Assembly: GCA_046313675.1 (NCBI GenBank)
Contig: JBKBXU010000028.1
Span: forward strand, 1 to 23,137
Length of the DNA stretch: 23,137 nucleotides
Source: JBKBXU01 sp046313675
Lineage (GTDB): Bacteria; Bacteroidota; Bacteroidia; Cytophagales; Cytophagaceae
Direction: 5' to 3'
The notes under the pieces are model-generated. The model ran no database searches and was not told where the DNA came from. It saw only the letters and a list, made by a program, of their open reading frames with translations. Positions 9,301-15,544 of this stretch are shown here, piece by piece. The position numbers and the translations under genes were made by a program. Each line of letters begins with the position of its first letter. Within the stretch, counting starts at the first letter, position 1.

Positions 9301-9713
9301 CCAATATTTCTGAACGCTTGAGCCTGTATAATACCCTGGACAACCTGAAAGACCGCAATGAACTGGAAGCTTTTATAAACTCCATTATTGACCGCTTCGG
9401 CCCAATGCCCCATGAAGTAAAGGAGCTTTGCCGTACCGTAGAACTTCGCTGGCTTGCACAGAAGCTTGGGTTTGAAAAGCTCATGCTAAAAAATGAAACC
9501 ATTAAGGCCTATTTTACCAACCCTGAAAACGAGAAATACTTTAAGTCCGATGTATTTGGAAGAATATTAACATTTACCCAATCACATCCCAAAAAGTGCC
9601 GTTTTAAAGAAGTAAACAACAAACCCATACTTATAATAGAACAGGTAAACGGTATCGGCGAAGCCATTGAATTGCTGGAAAAAATTTCTTCCGATGAGGC
9701 TGTTTTGAAGTAA
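6345..9713 (+). CDS. mfd: Transcription-repair coupling factor Mfd
   Basis: Mfd is an ATP-driven DNA translocase that removes RNA polymerase stalled at lesions and recruits UvrA for nucleotide excision repair. The order of domains is complete: an N-terminal UvrB-like module (HLKGLSGSLDSLIAASL, EEALYFQNDL), a CarD/RID polymerase-interaction domain (LKPGDYITHQDHGVGRFAGLEKV, ~residue 437 onward), a superfamily 2 helicase core with Walker A GDVGFGKTE (~587) and Walker B VIDEEQ (~688), motif III TATPIPRTL, helicase motifs STNIIESGLDIP and QMRGRVGRS, and a C-terminal TRCF domain. From a TTG start at 6345 the protein is 1122 residues, near the family norm. The frame is open back to an ATG at 6258, but those 29 extra residues are hydrophobic, unlike Mfd, and contain a promoter-like element. 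The A-rich stretch TTTTACAACAAA before the TTG fits ribosome binding in this phylum. The next gene is an unrelated transposase across a repeat array. Confidence 0.96.
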   Translation: MKAKDLLHIYKEDLQVKTLCAKLEKKSGRFHLKGLSGSLDSLIAASLFTCLQQHQMFVFHEREEALYFQNDLQNLLPETEILVFPASYKKAYKFEETDNANVVMRAEVLNRLNDKSSTPFIIISYAEALSEKVINKKSLIENTLKITVGDKLDISFLSELLTSYNFEKTDFVFDAGQFAIRGGIIDIFSFSNDLPYRIELFGDDVESIRVIDPETQLSVEQKKSFNLIPNVQEKFTKEVRESFLNFLPPNSLLWFRDVQHTLDIIDKQFSNVQTMYKDLQKSSGNSSLITNPEVLFETSETFHKKLEPLPLIEFGRQYYYKNAEVLEFTSKPQPSFNKEFKLLTESLNGFQGKGYSNTIVSDSHQQLDRLTAIFEELDPFLKFNTLNISLREGFIDDQNKITCFTDHQIFERYHRYKAKEKHSKSKAITLKELRTLKPGDYITHQDHGVGRFAGLEKVDVNGRQQEAIRIIYRDDDILLVSIHSLHKISKYTGKEGAPPVMSKLGSPEWENKKKKAKKQVQDIAKELISLYAKRKAAPGFAFSQDGYMQAELESSFIYEDTPDQAKATDDVKADMQLPNPMDRLVCGDVGFGKTEVAIRAAFKAVCDNKQVAVLVPTTILAMQHYKTFRDRLSRFPCNVEYINRFKTTQQVKETLKRVAEGKTNILIGTHRLISKDIKFKELGLLVIDEEQKFGVKVKERLKEFKVNIDTLTLTATPIPRTLHFSLMGARDLSIIATPPPNRQPVTTEIHAFNEEIIRDSISYELKRGGQVFFVHNRIKDIEEIANIILRLVPDAKVAIGHGQMEGEKLEKVMLQFVDGEYDVLVSTNIIESGLDIPNANTIIINRAHMFGLSDLHQMRGRVGRSNKKAFCYLLTPPAINLPVDSRKRLSALEEFSDLGDGFKVAMRDLDIRGAGNLLGAEQSGFVNDLGFEMYHKILDEAISELKETEFRELFSKELDAKSLKDLVTDCVIETDLAVVIPDSYVSNISERLSLYNTLDNLKDRNELEAFINSIIDRFGPMPHEVKELCRTVELRWLAQKLGFEKLMLKNETIKAYFTNPENEKYFKSDVFGRILTFTQSHPKKCRFKEVNNKPILIIEQVNGIGEAIELLEKISSDEAVLK

Positions 9714-9729
9714 AACTATTATACCATCG

Positions 9730-10250
9730 CAAAGAGCTCTGAAGGAGCGACCGCAGCCCAAACATAGGGTGTAGCCCTATGTTACAGCACCACCAACCAT
9801 AACAACAAAGCCCAGAAGGAACGAGCTCTTCTTAAATAAAAGATGTAGCCCTATATCCAAAAAAGGTATAATTAACATAAAACCATAATTACGCCAGCCT
9901 GTCACAACAAAGAGCTCTGAAGGAGCGACCACAAACCTAACATAGGGTGTAGCCCTATGTTACTACACCACCAACCATAACAACAAAGCCCAGAAGGAAC
10001 AAGCCCTTCTTATATAAAGCGTGGCCCTATATCCAAAAAAGGTATAATCAACATAAAACCAAAATTAGGCCAGCCTATCATAACAAAGAGCTCTGAAGGA
10101 GCGCCCGCAGACCGAACATAGGGTGTAGCCATATGTTACAGTACTACAAAACCAACCATAACCGCAAAGCTCTGACGGAACGAACCCTGTCTTATATAGG
10201 GTGTAGCCATGTTATCAGAGGCCGGTCTTATATAAAAACCCTAGTTCAGA
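9730..10250 (+). repeat. Left REP-like repeat array (three ~177-bp units plus partial)
   Basis: Three units repeat with hairpins at 9761-9783, 9939-9961 and 10115-10137 (periods 178 and 176). Each begins AAAGAGCTCTGAAGGAGCG. The hairpin has stem AACATAGGG, loop TGTAG and stem CCCTATGTT; the third copy has one stem mismatch. Then come ACCACCAACCATAAC, a diverged half-module (AAAGCCCAGAAGGAACGAGC with TATATAAA and GTAGCCCTATATCC) and a linker (GGTATAATCAACATAAAACC, then CCAGCCTGTCAC). A degraded fourth copy follows from about 10165. No open frame with protein character exists here. The repeats belong with the transposase at 10410. They are not CRISPR, because the full unit repeats without unique spacers. 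Confidence 0.85.
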
Positions 10251-10264
10251 ACTTAAGATCTTGT

Positions 10265-10313
10265 TAAGGCAGGGCTGCACCCTACCTTATGCTGTGTTGC
10301 CCCTACAGGGCAA
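10265..10313 (-). repeat. Two inverted REP-like hairpins upstream of the transposase
   Basis: Hairpin one (10265-10289) pairs TAAGGCAGGG with CCCTACCTTA around the loop CTGCA, with one mismatch. Hairpin two (10297-10313) pairs TTGCCC with GGGCAA around the loop CTACA. Read on the minus strand, the loops are TGCAG and TGTAG, the same as in the plus-oriented array. These two are therefore in inverted orientation and have different stems. They end about 97 bases before the transposase ATG. Confidence 0.7.
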
Positions 10314-10351
10314 GTTCATAGCTGCACCTGTAATCATAATCCATTCAACTA

Positions 10352-10382
10352 TTGACAATTATGATTATGATACATACTTTTG
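10352..10382 (+). promoter_or_regulatory. Predicted promoter of the RAYT transposase
   Basis: TTG (10352-10354) and TACTTTTG (10375-10382) fit the Bacteroidota -33/-7 consensus (TTG, then TAnnTTTG) with a 20-base spacer. Transcription would start about 20 bases before the ATG at 10410. The transposase therefore seems to have its own promoter and need not depend on read-through from mfd. Confidence 0.5.
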
Positions 10383-10409
10383 CCACGTATATAAATACTT
10401 TTTTCAGCT

Positions 10410-10862
10410 ATGCCCCAATCATTGGTAAAAAACTACGTGCACTTAATATTCAGCACTAAGTACAGAGACCCTTTAATTTTGCCCACAATAGAAGACAAAA
10501 TATACGGATACCTTTCCGGAATCTGCCAAAGAATGGAATGTCCATCTTTAAAAATTGGTGGATATACTGATCACATACACATTCTTTGTAACCTATCCCA
10601 AAAGATCCCTTTAATGAAGCTTTTAGAAGAACTAAAAGCCACGTCATCTAAGTGGATGAAAACACAAGGTGATGAATTTTTAAATTTCTACTGGCAAAGA
10701 GGATATGGAGCATTTTCGGTAAACCCTTCTCATGTAGATATCGTTGTCGCTTATATCGAAAATCAAAAAGCTCACCATGCAAATAAAAGCTTCCAGGAAG
10801 AATATCGCAGCTTTTTACGAAAATATAAAGTCGATTATGATGAACGATATGTCTGGGACTAA
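10410..10862 (+). CDS. REP-associated tyrosine transposase (Y1/HUH, IS200-like)
   Basis: This 150-residue protein matches the single-strand DNA transposases of the Y1_Tnp (Transposase 17) family. The HUH metal-binding motif is HIHIL (H55, H57). The catalytic tyrosine is Y115 in AYIENQKAHH, where the tyrosine-bearing helix is expected. The C-terminal FxEEYRSFLRKYKVDYDERYVWD block is typical of the Bacteroidota RAYT-like subgroup. Typical members nick and join single-stranded DNA at hairpin-flanked targets. Length and motifs are complete, so it is probably functional. Dense REP-like repeats lie on both sides and inverted hairpins directly upstream, which is the usual setting of a RAYT that maintains REP sequences. 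It lacks a partner TnpB. It is more likely a resident RAYT than a fresh IS200 copy, because no clean element ends are visible. Confidence 0.92.
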   Translation: MPQSLVKNYVHLIFSTKYRDPLILPTIEDKIYGYLSGICQRMECPSLKIGGYTDHIHILCNLSQKIPLMKLLEELKATSSKWMKTQGDEFLNFYWQRGYGAFSVNPSHVDIVVAYIENQKAHHANKSFQEEYRSFLRKYKVDYDERYVWD

Positions 10863-10884
10863 ACGAAAACCCTAGCCTCTAAAC

Positions 10885-11365
10885 AGAGCTCTGAAGGAGC
10901 GACCGCAGTCAAAACATAGGGTGTAGCCCTATGTTACCAGTACTACACCACCAACCATATCCAAACCCTGAACGACCGAGCCCGCCCTTATATAAAGTGT
11001 AGCCTTGTGTCTAAAAAGATATAATCAACACAAAAACGTCTGTCATAACAAAGAGCTCTGAAGGAGCGACCACAGACCGAACATAGGGTGCAGCCCTATG
11101 TTATCCGTACCACACCACCAACCATAACCAAACCCTGAACGACCGAGCCCGCCCTTATATAAAGTGTAGCCTTATATCCAAAAGGTATAATCAACATAAA
11201 ACCAAAATTACGCCAGCCTGTCACAACAAAGAGCTCTGAAGGAGCGACCGCAAACCTAACATAGGGTGTAGCCCTATGTTATCCGTACCACACCACCGAC
11301 CATAACCACAGAACTCTAAAGGAGCGAGCCCGCCCATATAAAGTGCAGTCCCTATGTTCAGAACC
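10885..11365 (+). repeat. Right REP-like repeat array (three units plus partial)
   Basis: The same unit as on the left, in the same orientation, starts 22 bases after the transposase stop. Palindromic hairpins lie at 10913-10935, 11080-11102 (loop TGCAG) and 11258-11280 (periods 167 and 178). Each is preceded by AGAGCTCTGAAGGAGCGAC. A degraded unit (AACTCTAAAGGAGCGAGC, then GTGCAGTCCCTATGTTC) closes the array near 11360. Half-modules and linkers also match the left side. Confidence 0.85.
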
Positions 11366-11633
11366 CATTGGCAAACTTCATTTTTGAAAAAAATTTTTGA
11401 AATCCATAACACAAATGTTATATTTCCCGTTAAATAGCATACATCTCTGACGACAGGTAAAAAATCAGTTTTTATTTATACACAATACTAAAAATTATTT
11501 CTACTCGTTAGTCGGAGTAATATATTGTATTTTAAAAATATTTAATATAATTACATCAAGTATTTGTGTAATTCTAATATTTTATTTAAATTGGCAAATC
11601 CATTTTGAAAATAAATTTTACAATAAGCAGGTT
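11366..11633. other. AT-rich leader region before gldJ, no gene seen
   Basis: This gap is very AT-rich, in contrast to the repeat array before it, and contains no credible open frame. It should contain the gldJ promoter, but I found no full TAnnTTTG match at a suitable distance. One TTATACACA (11476-11484) resembles a DnaA box but is isolated. Confidence 0.4.
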
Positions 11634-12824
11634 ATGAAGAAAATTGTTAGAGTATTTAAAGGGATTTCCTTTCTAATGGCCGCAACCGCCATTCTGGGTG
11701 CGTGTCAGAAAGGCCATCCAACAAGCACAAATCCGGGTAAGTCAAGTACTACCACCGGATTGGCCTATAATGAGGAAGGCGGCTTCGAGGTCAAGCCTTT
11801 CCGTGGCCAGCCAGAAGGTCCCAACCTTGTATATATAGAGGGTGGTCGTACCGTACTAGGTTCATTTGAAGAAGATCTTTTGAAAAACGGTGACAACGTT
11901 GAAAGGACGGTTACTGTAGCATCTTTCTACATGGATGAAACCGAAGTAGCAAATATTCACTGGTTGGAATATCTTTTCTATGTACAAAGAGATTCATCTC
12001 AGGAGTTTTATGAATCAGCTCTTCCTGATACGACCGTTTGGGCAAGTGAACTTGCTTACAACGATCCGTATGTAGAGCATTATTTCAGATACCCTGGTTT
12101 CAGAATGTTCCCTGTTGTGGGTGTAAACTGGATTCAGGCAAACGATTACTGCGTATGGAGAACAAGAGTGGTTAACAACCAACTTGCTTTAGATGCAGGA
12201 GTTGAAGTACCTGAAGGCGGAGGAAGAATTCCTTTAGAATCAGGAGTTGTGCTTCCAAATTACAGACTTCCATCAGAAGCCGAATGGGAATATGCGGCTC
12301 AGGCCCTTATCGGAAACCAGTGGCTTGATGAAAACCAAACACACAAAAGACTTTATCCTTGGGATGGCCATGCACTTAGAAATCCATACGGAAAACAAAT
12401 GGGTGCATTCCTTGCCAACTTTAAAAGAGGTCGTGGTGACTATGCAGGTATAGCCGGAAAGCTAAACGATGGTGCAATGATCACTACCTACATCTACGAA
12501 TATCCTCCAAATGACTTCGGTTTATACCAAATGGCTGGTAACGTAAGTGAGTGGGTTTATGACGTATACCGCCCTCTTTCTTTCCAGGATATTGATGACC
12601 TTAACCCTCTTAGAAGAAATGGATTCTTAGATGAAGAAAAAGGTTATGACAAAGCCGGCTTCCAGAGCCTTATCGATGACCACGTAAGAGTTTACAAAGG
12701 TGGTTCATGGAAAGACGTAGCTTACTGGTTATCTCCGGGAACAAGAAGATACCTTGCTGAAGATTCTTGTACTGCAACCATTGGTTTCAGATGTGCAATG
12801 ATTCAGGCTGGTACTAACTACTAA
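11634..12824 (+). CDS. gldJ: Gliding-motility / T9SS lipoprotein, GldJ-like
   Basis: This 396-residue lipoprotein has a signal peptide with lipobox LGAC, so Cys24 should be lipidated. The body is a formylglycine-generating-enzyme (SUMF1) fold: LVYIEGGRTVLGS, FYMDETEVANIHWLEYL, FPVVGVNWIQANDYC, NYRLPSEAEWEYAA (~209), MAGNVSEWVYDVYRPL (~301), YKGGSWKD and IGFRCAM (~383). The paired cysteines of active formylglycine enzymes are absent from the matching region (SWKDVAYWLSPGTRRYL), so it is a structural relative. GldJ and GldK share this fold; they support gliding and T9SS assembly at the outer membrane. I favour GldJ because the N-terminal GLAYNEEGGFEVKP block fits it and no gldLMN follow. It is shorter than flavobacterial GldJ (recalled as roughly 550 residues). 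A strong terminator ends the unit, so it is monocistronic. The upstream glycosidase carries a T9SS sorting signal and would rely on this machinery. Confidence 0.8.
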   Translation: MKKIVRVFKGISFLMAATAILGACQKGHPTSTNPGKSSTTTGLAYNEEGGFEVKPFRGQPEGPNLVYIEGGRTVLGSFEEDLLKNGDNVERTVTVASFYMDETEVANIHWLEYLFYVQRDSSQEFYESALPDTTVWASELAYNDPYVEHYFRYPGFRMFPVVGVNWIQANDYCVWRTRVVNNQLALDAGVEVPEGGGRIPLESGVVLPNYRLPSEAEWEYAAQALIGNQWLDENQTHKRLYPWDGHALRNPYGKQMGAFLANFKRGRGDYAGIAGKLNDGAMITTYIYEYPPNDFGLYQMAGNVSEWVYDVYRPLSFQDIDDLNPLRRNGFLDEEKGYDKAGFQSLIDDHVRVYKGGSWKDVAYWLSPGTRRYLAEDSCTATIGFRCAMIQAGTNY

Positions 12825-12843
12825 TAATAATCTAACTTTATAC

Positions 12844-12877
12844 AAAAAGCCCTGGTTAAACAACCAGGGCTTTTTTT
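12844..12877 (+). terminator. Intrinsic terminator after gldJ
   Basis: AAAGCCCTGGTT (12846-12857) pairs perfectly with AACCAGGGCTTT (12862-12873) around the loop AAAC. It is followed by a T-run (12871-12877). It lies 22 bases after the gldJ stop and supports single-gene transcription of gldJ. Confidence 0.9.
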
Positions 12878-12902
12878 GCTTTTATATTATAAAGCAGATC
12901 GT

Positions 12903-13562
12903 ATGAAAGTGGCACTAATTGCAGGATCAACAGGCTTGGTGGGAACCGAATTACTGAATGTTTTGGATGAATCAAACCAATTCTCCAAAATTTATGCCCT
13001 TACACGCAGAAAGAATTCAATCCGGGAAACTGAAAAAATTAAAGCGCTGCTTGCTGATCCTATAAACTCCATGGATTGGCCATCAGATGTAGACGAGGTG
13101 TTTTGTTGTCTGGGAACAACCATGAAAAAGGCCGGCTCAAAAGAGGCATTCAGGAAAGTAGATTTTGAACTGGTAGTAGAACTGGCAAAAAAGGCAAAAA
13201 ATAACGGTGTCAACTCCTTTCATGTTATCTCATCCATGGGAGCAGACAAAAATTCATTTTTCTTTTACAACAAAGTAAAGGGAGAAATGCAGGAAGCACT
13301 GGAAAAACTAAACTTTGGGCGCCTATTCATTTATCAACCGTCCCTCCTATTGGGCGATAGAAAAGAAACCCGAATTGGCGAGAAGATCGGAGAATTTATC
13401 ATGAAAGCTTTTTCTTCTCTTCTGCTTGGCAGCCTAAAAAAATATAAAGCCATAGAAGCAAGAACCGTTGCAAAGGCCATGGAAAAAATAGCAAACAGCA
13501 AAGAATCCAGAGCAGTAATTTTTGATTCCGGGAAGATTCGCAAACTAGCTGCCGATGTATAA
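12903..13562 (+). CDS. NAD(P)-binding Rossmann oxidoreductase, TIP30/HTATIP2-like
   Basis: This 219-residue protein belongs to the atypical short-chain dehydrogenase / NmrA-like group. The N-terminal strand KVALIAGSTGLVGTEL carries the GxTGxxG dinucleotide-binding loop (residues 8-14). VDEVFCCLGTTMKKAGS and FHVISSMGADKNS (~107-118) provide the catalytic-region serine, and YNKVKGE (~122) provides the YxxxK pair. YQPSLLLGDRKETRIGE follows, as in HTATIP2-type proteins. Substrate and pathway are not known for the bacterial members. I chose the ATG at 12903 because the frame's earlier codon at 12876 overlaps the gldJ terminator and would add residues before the Rossmann strand. It converges with comF with about 12 bases between the stops and no obvious terminator. 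Confidence 0.8.
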   Translation: MKVALIAGSTGLVGTELLNVLDESNQFSKIYALTRRKNSIRETEKIKALLADPINSMDWPSDVDEVFCCLGTTMKKAGSKEAFRKVDFELVVELAKKAKNNGVNSFHVISSMGADKNSFFFYNKVKGEMQEALEKLNFGRLFIYQPSLLLGDRKETRIGEKIGEFIMKAFSSLLLGSLKKYKAIEARTVAKAMEKIANSKESRAVIFDSGKIRKLAADV

Positions 13563-13574
13563 TTTCATCAATTC

Positions 13575-14273
13575 TTAATTATCTGCCGATGCCATTGATG
13601 CCACGCTTACATCTTTAGCTCCCGCATCCAAAACAACCTGACAACATGCTTCAAGAGTAGCCCCTGTTGTAATTACATCATCAACAATCAAAACCCGCTG
13701 GTTTCGAATTGCCGCTTCATCTTTTATACTGAATATGTCTTCCACATTGTACCAGCGTTCAAGGCGGCTCTTACGGGTTTGGGTTTTGTTGTTTTTAATA
13801 CGGATCAAACTGTCAGCATTCATTTCAACATCAACAGACTGAGCTAGCCCAAAAGCAAAAGCTTCACTTTGGTTAAAACCTCGCCTTCGTAACTTTGCAC
13901 GGTGTAAAGGAACAGGTAAAATAAGATCAAATTTATCAGAAAGAGAAGCCTCATGCAATAGCTTCCCATACATCCGGCCCATGCAAACAGCAAGTTCTTT
14001 ATTCCCCCTATATTTAATTTCATATAAAATTTTCTGAACATGATTGCCCTTAACAAACTTCAGGAAAGAGATTACATATGAGACCTTTATTTTACCCCAG
14101 AACTTTTGGTAAAGTTTTCCGGAAGGATGTAGGTGATCCTTTGTAACAGGAAGTCCTGTTTTACAAAACAAACAGATAAACTCCTCTCCTTTGACAAGAC
14201 TTGTCCCGCAACAAACACAGGAAGTCGGAAAAACAATAGAAATAAAGTCCTCTATAAGTCCTTTAATGATCAT
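13575..14273 (-). CDS. comF: ComF family phosphoribosyltransferase-like protein
   Basis: This 232-residue protein has the two ComF parts. The N-terminal zinc ribbon has C19-x2-C22 and C34-x2-C37. The C-terminal type I phosphoribosyltransferase fold has LPVPLHRAKLRRRGFNQSEAFA in the middle and the PRPP-binding loop VLIVDDVITTGATL near residue 195. ComF proteins act in natural DNA uptake in competent bacteria, where they are thought to help handle incoming single strands at the inner membrane. In many Bacteroidota without known competence their role is uncertain. The ATG at 14273 gives a normal family length. It is the only minus-strand gene in the right half, divergent from the small hypothetical gene at 14344 and convergent with the oxidoreductase. 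Confidence 0.9.
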   Translation of the reverse strand: MIIKGLIEDFISIVFPTSCVCCGTSLVKGEEFICLFCKTGLPVTKDHLHPSGKLYQKFWGKIKVSYVISFLKFVKGNHVQKILYEIKYRGNKELAVCMGRMYGKLLHEASLSDKFDLILPVPLHRAKLRRRGFNQSEAFAFGLAQSVDVEMNADSLIRIKNNKTQTRKSRLERWYNVEDIFSIKDEAAIRNQRVLIVDDVITTGATLEACCQVVLDAGAKDVSVASMASADN

Positions 14274-14343
14274 ATAAAGAATTTAAAGCTGGTGAAACTT
14301 GTTAAAAATACATTCCGAGTGTTAAATTTATAAAAAAAATCTA

Positions 14344-14679
14344 ATGAAATCAGCAGACATAGACCTGGAATGGGAGTTTCTTGTAGGGAGGCTGACAAAG
14401 ACCATCGGGAAAAAACCAACCCTTGATGCCATACTTTTTCTCATTGGTGTACAGGAATTGGGAAAAGGCAAAAAAGGTTTTTCAAAAGAAGAAAAGCAAG
14501 ACCTGATGCACCTTGGGGTATGCAAAGTGCTTAGCCTTGCCGGTTTTTATGAGTTTCAGGGTTTGGATAAAGATGGTTGGCCACATTGGGAAGCAACTAA
14601 AAATCTTCCAAAATTTGACCTGAACGAACAGGAACGGCTTTTGAAAATGTACGTCATCGAATATTTTTCCGAACTTTAG
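14344..14679 (+). CDS. Small conserved-looking hypothetical protein upstream of exodeoxyribonuclease III
   Basis: This 111-residue soluble protein has no signal peptide or membrane segment. It is acidic to neutral and probably mostly helical: LEWEFLVGRLTKTIGKKPTLDAILFLIGVQELG, then KEEKQDLMHLGVCKVLSLAGFYEFQGLDKDGWPHWE. I recognise no named family, though the pattern reads like a real, constrained protein. Its stop is 17 bases before the exodeoxyribonuclease III start, so the two should be one operon. A role near DNA repair is only a guess from this position. The ATG at 14344 is preceded by an A-rich stretch (TAAAAAAAATCTA), as expected for this phylum. Confidence 0.75.
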   Translation: MKSADIDLEWEFLVGRLTKTIGKKPTLDAILFLIGVQELGKGKKGFSKEEKQDLMHLGVCKVLSLAGFYEFQGLDKDGWPHWEATKNLPKFDLNEQERLLKMYVIEYFSEL

Positions 14680-14696
14680 CAGTTTAGCCTACCAAC

Positions 14697-15458
14697 ATGA
14701 AAATAATCACTTATAATGTAAACGGACTTCGATCTGTATTGAGAAAAGGCTTCATTGATTGGCTAAAAGCATCTGACCCGGACATAATTTGCCTGCAGGA
14801 AGTCAAGTCAACCCCCTTAGATGTTGACCCTGAAATTTTCAGGCAATACGGCTACGAAATCTACTGGCATCCGGCCATTAAAAAAGGCTACAGCGGAGTA
14901 GCTACGCTTACCAAGAAAAAACCATTGAGTCATTGCATAGGCTGCGGAATTGAAAAATACGACAATGAAGGCAGGGTACTTCGCTTGGATTTTGAAACTT
15001 TTTCTGTGCTAAACGTATATATGCCTTCGGGCTCGAGTGGCGAGGAACGACAAGCGTTTAAGATGAACTGGCTGGAAGACTTTTATACGTATAGCCATGA
15101 TCTTAAAACTAAATTCCCGAACTTGATCATTTGTGGTGATTTTAATATTTGCCACCAGGCCATAGATATTCATAACCCAAAGTCCAATGCCAATTCATCC
15201 GGTTTTCTTCCGGAAGAGCGGGATTGGATGACCAGGTTTTTTGGGAACGGATTCCTAGATGCATTTAGGCATTTTAATAAAGAACCCCACAATTATACAT
15301 GGTGGAGTTACAGGGCAAATGCACGTACGAAGAATCTTGGATGGCGCATCGATTACCATACAGTAACAGAATCTATGTCCGAAAGATTAAAACGATCTGT
15401 AATACTTAGTGAAACAAAATATTCTGACCATTGTCCCGTTTTACTTGAAATTGATTAA
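14697..15458 (+). CDS. xth: Exodeoxyribonuclease III / AP endonuclease
   Basis: This 253-residue protein cuts DNA at abasic sites and removes 3'-blocking groups in base excision repair. The EEP nuclease motifs are all present: NVNGLRS (N7), LQEVK with the metal-binding E35, Y108 in NVYMPSGSSG, GDFNICHQAIDIHNP with D148 and N150, WWSYRANARTKNLGWRIDY, and the C-terminal YSDHCPV with catalytic H245. Length fits the ExoIII/Xth branch, and TWWSYR is typical of it. It follows the small hypothetical gene by 17 bases. The 86-base AT-rich gap to the next gene shows no clear terminator. Confidence 0.95.
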   Translation: MKIITYNVNGLRSVLRKGFIDWLKASDPDIICLQEVKSTPLDVDPEIFRQYGYEIYWHPAIKKGYSGVATLTKKKPLSHCIGCGIEKYDNEGRVLRLDFETFSVLNVYMPSGSSGEERQAFKMNWLEDFYTYSHDLKTKFPNLIICGDFNICHQAIDIHNPKSNANSSGFLPEERDWMTRFFGNGFLDAFRHFNKEPHNYTWWSYRANARTKNLGWRIDYHTVTESMSERLKRSVILSETKYSDHCPVLLEID

Positions 15459-15544
15459 TTATTAGGAATACTGTTAATTTTTTTGTTAAATTGCTACTTA
15501 AAATAGAAAATTATAATTTATCATAACTTAACTTTCAGGGTTAA

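Noticed and set aside
9730..11365. CRISPR array
   Set aside because: The whole ~177-bp unit repeats, including the parts between hairpins. There are no short direct repeats with unique spacers and no cas genes.
10265..11365. Complete IS200/IS605 insertion element
   Set aside because: No clean ends or target-site pattern can be defined, there is no tnpB, and the flanking hairpins are part of a wider array.
11221..11412. Minus-strand frame of 63 codons
   Set aside because: It lies in the REP-like repeats and its sequence comes from repeat modules, with no protein family character.
11476..11484. DnaA box TTATACACA in an AT-rich stretch as a possible replication origin
   Set aside because: It is a single isolated match in very AT-rich DNA, where chance matches are likely. 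No cluster of boxes or dnaA/dnaN genes is seen.
12876..12902. N-terminal extension of the oxidoreductase
   Set aside because: It would begin inside the T-run of the gldJ terminator, and the ATG at 12903 leads directly into the Rossmann strand.
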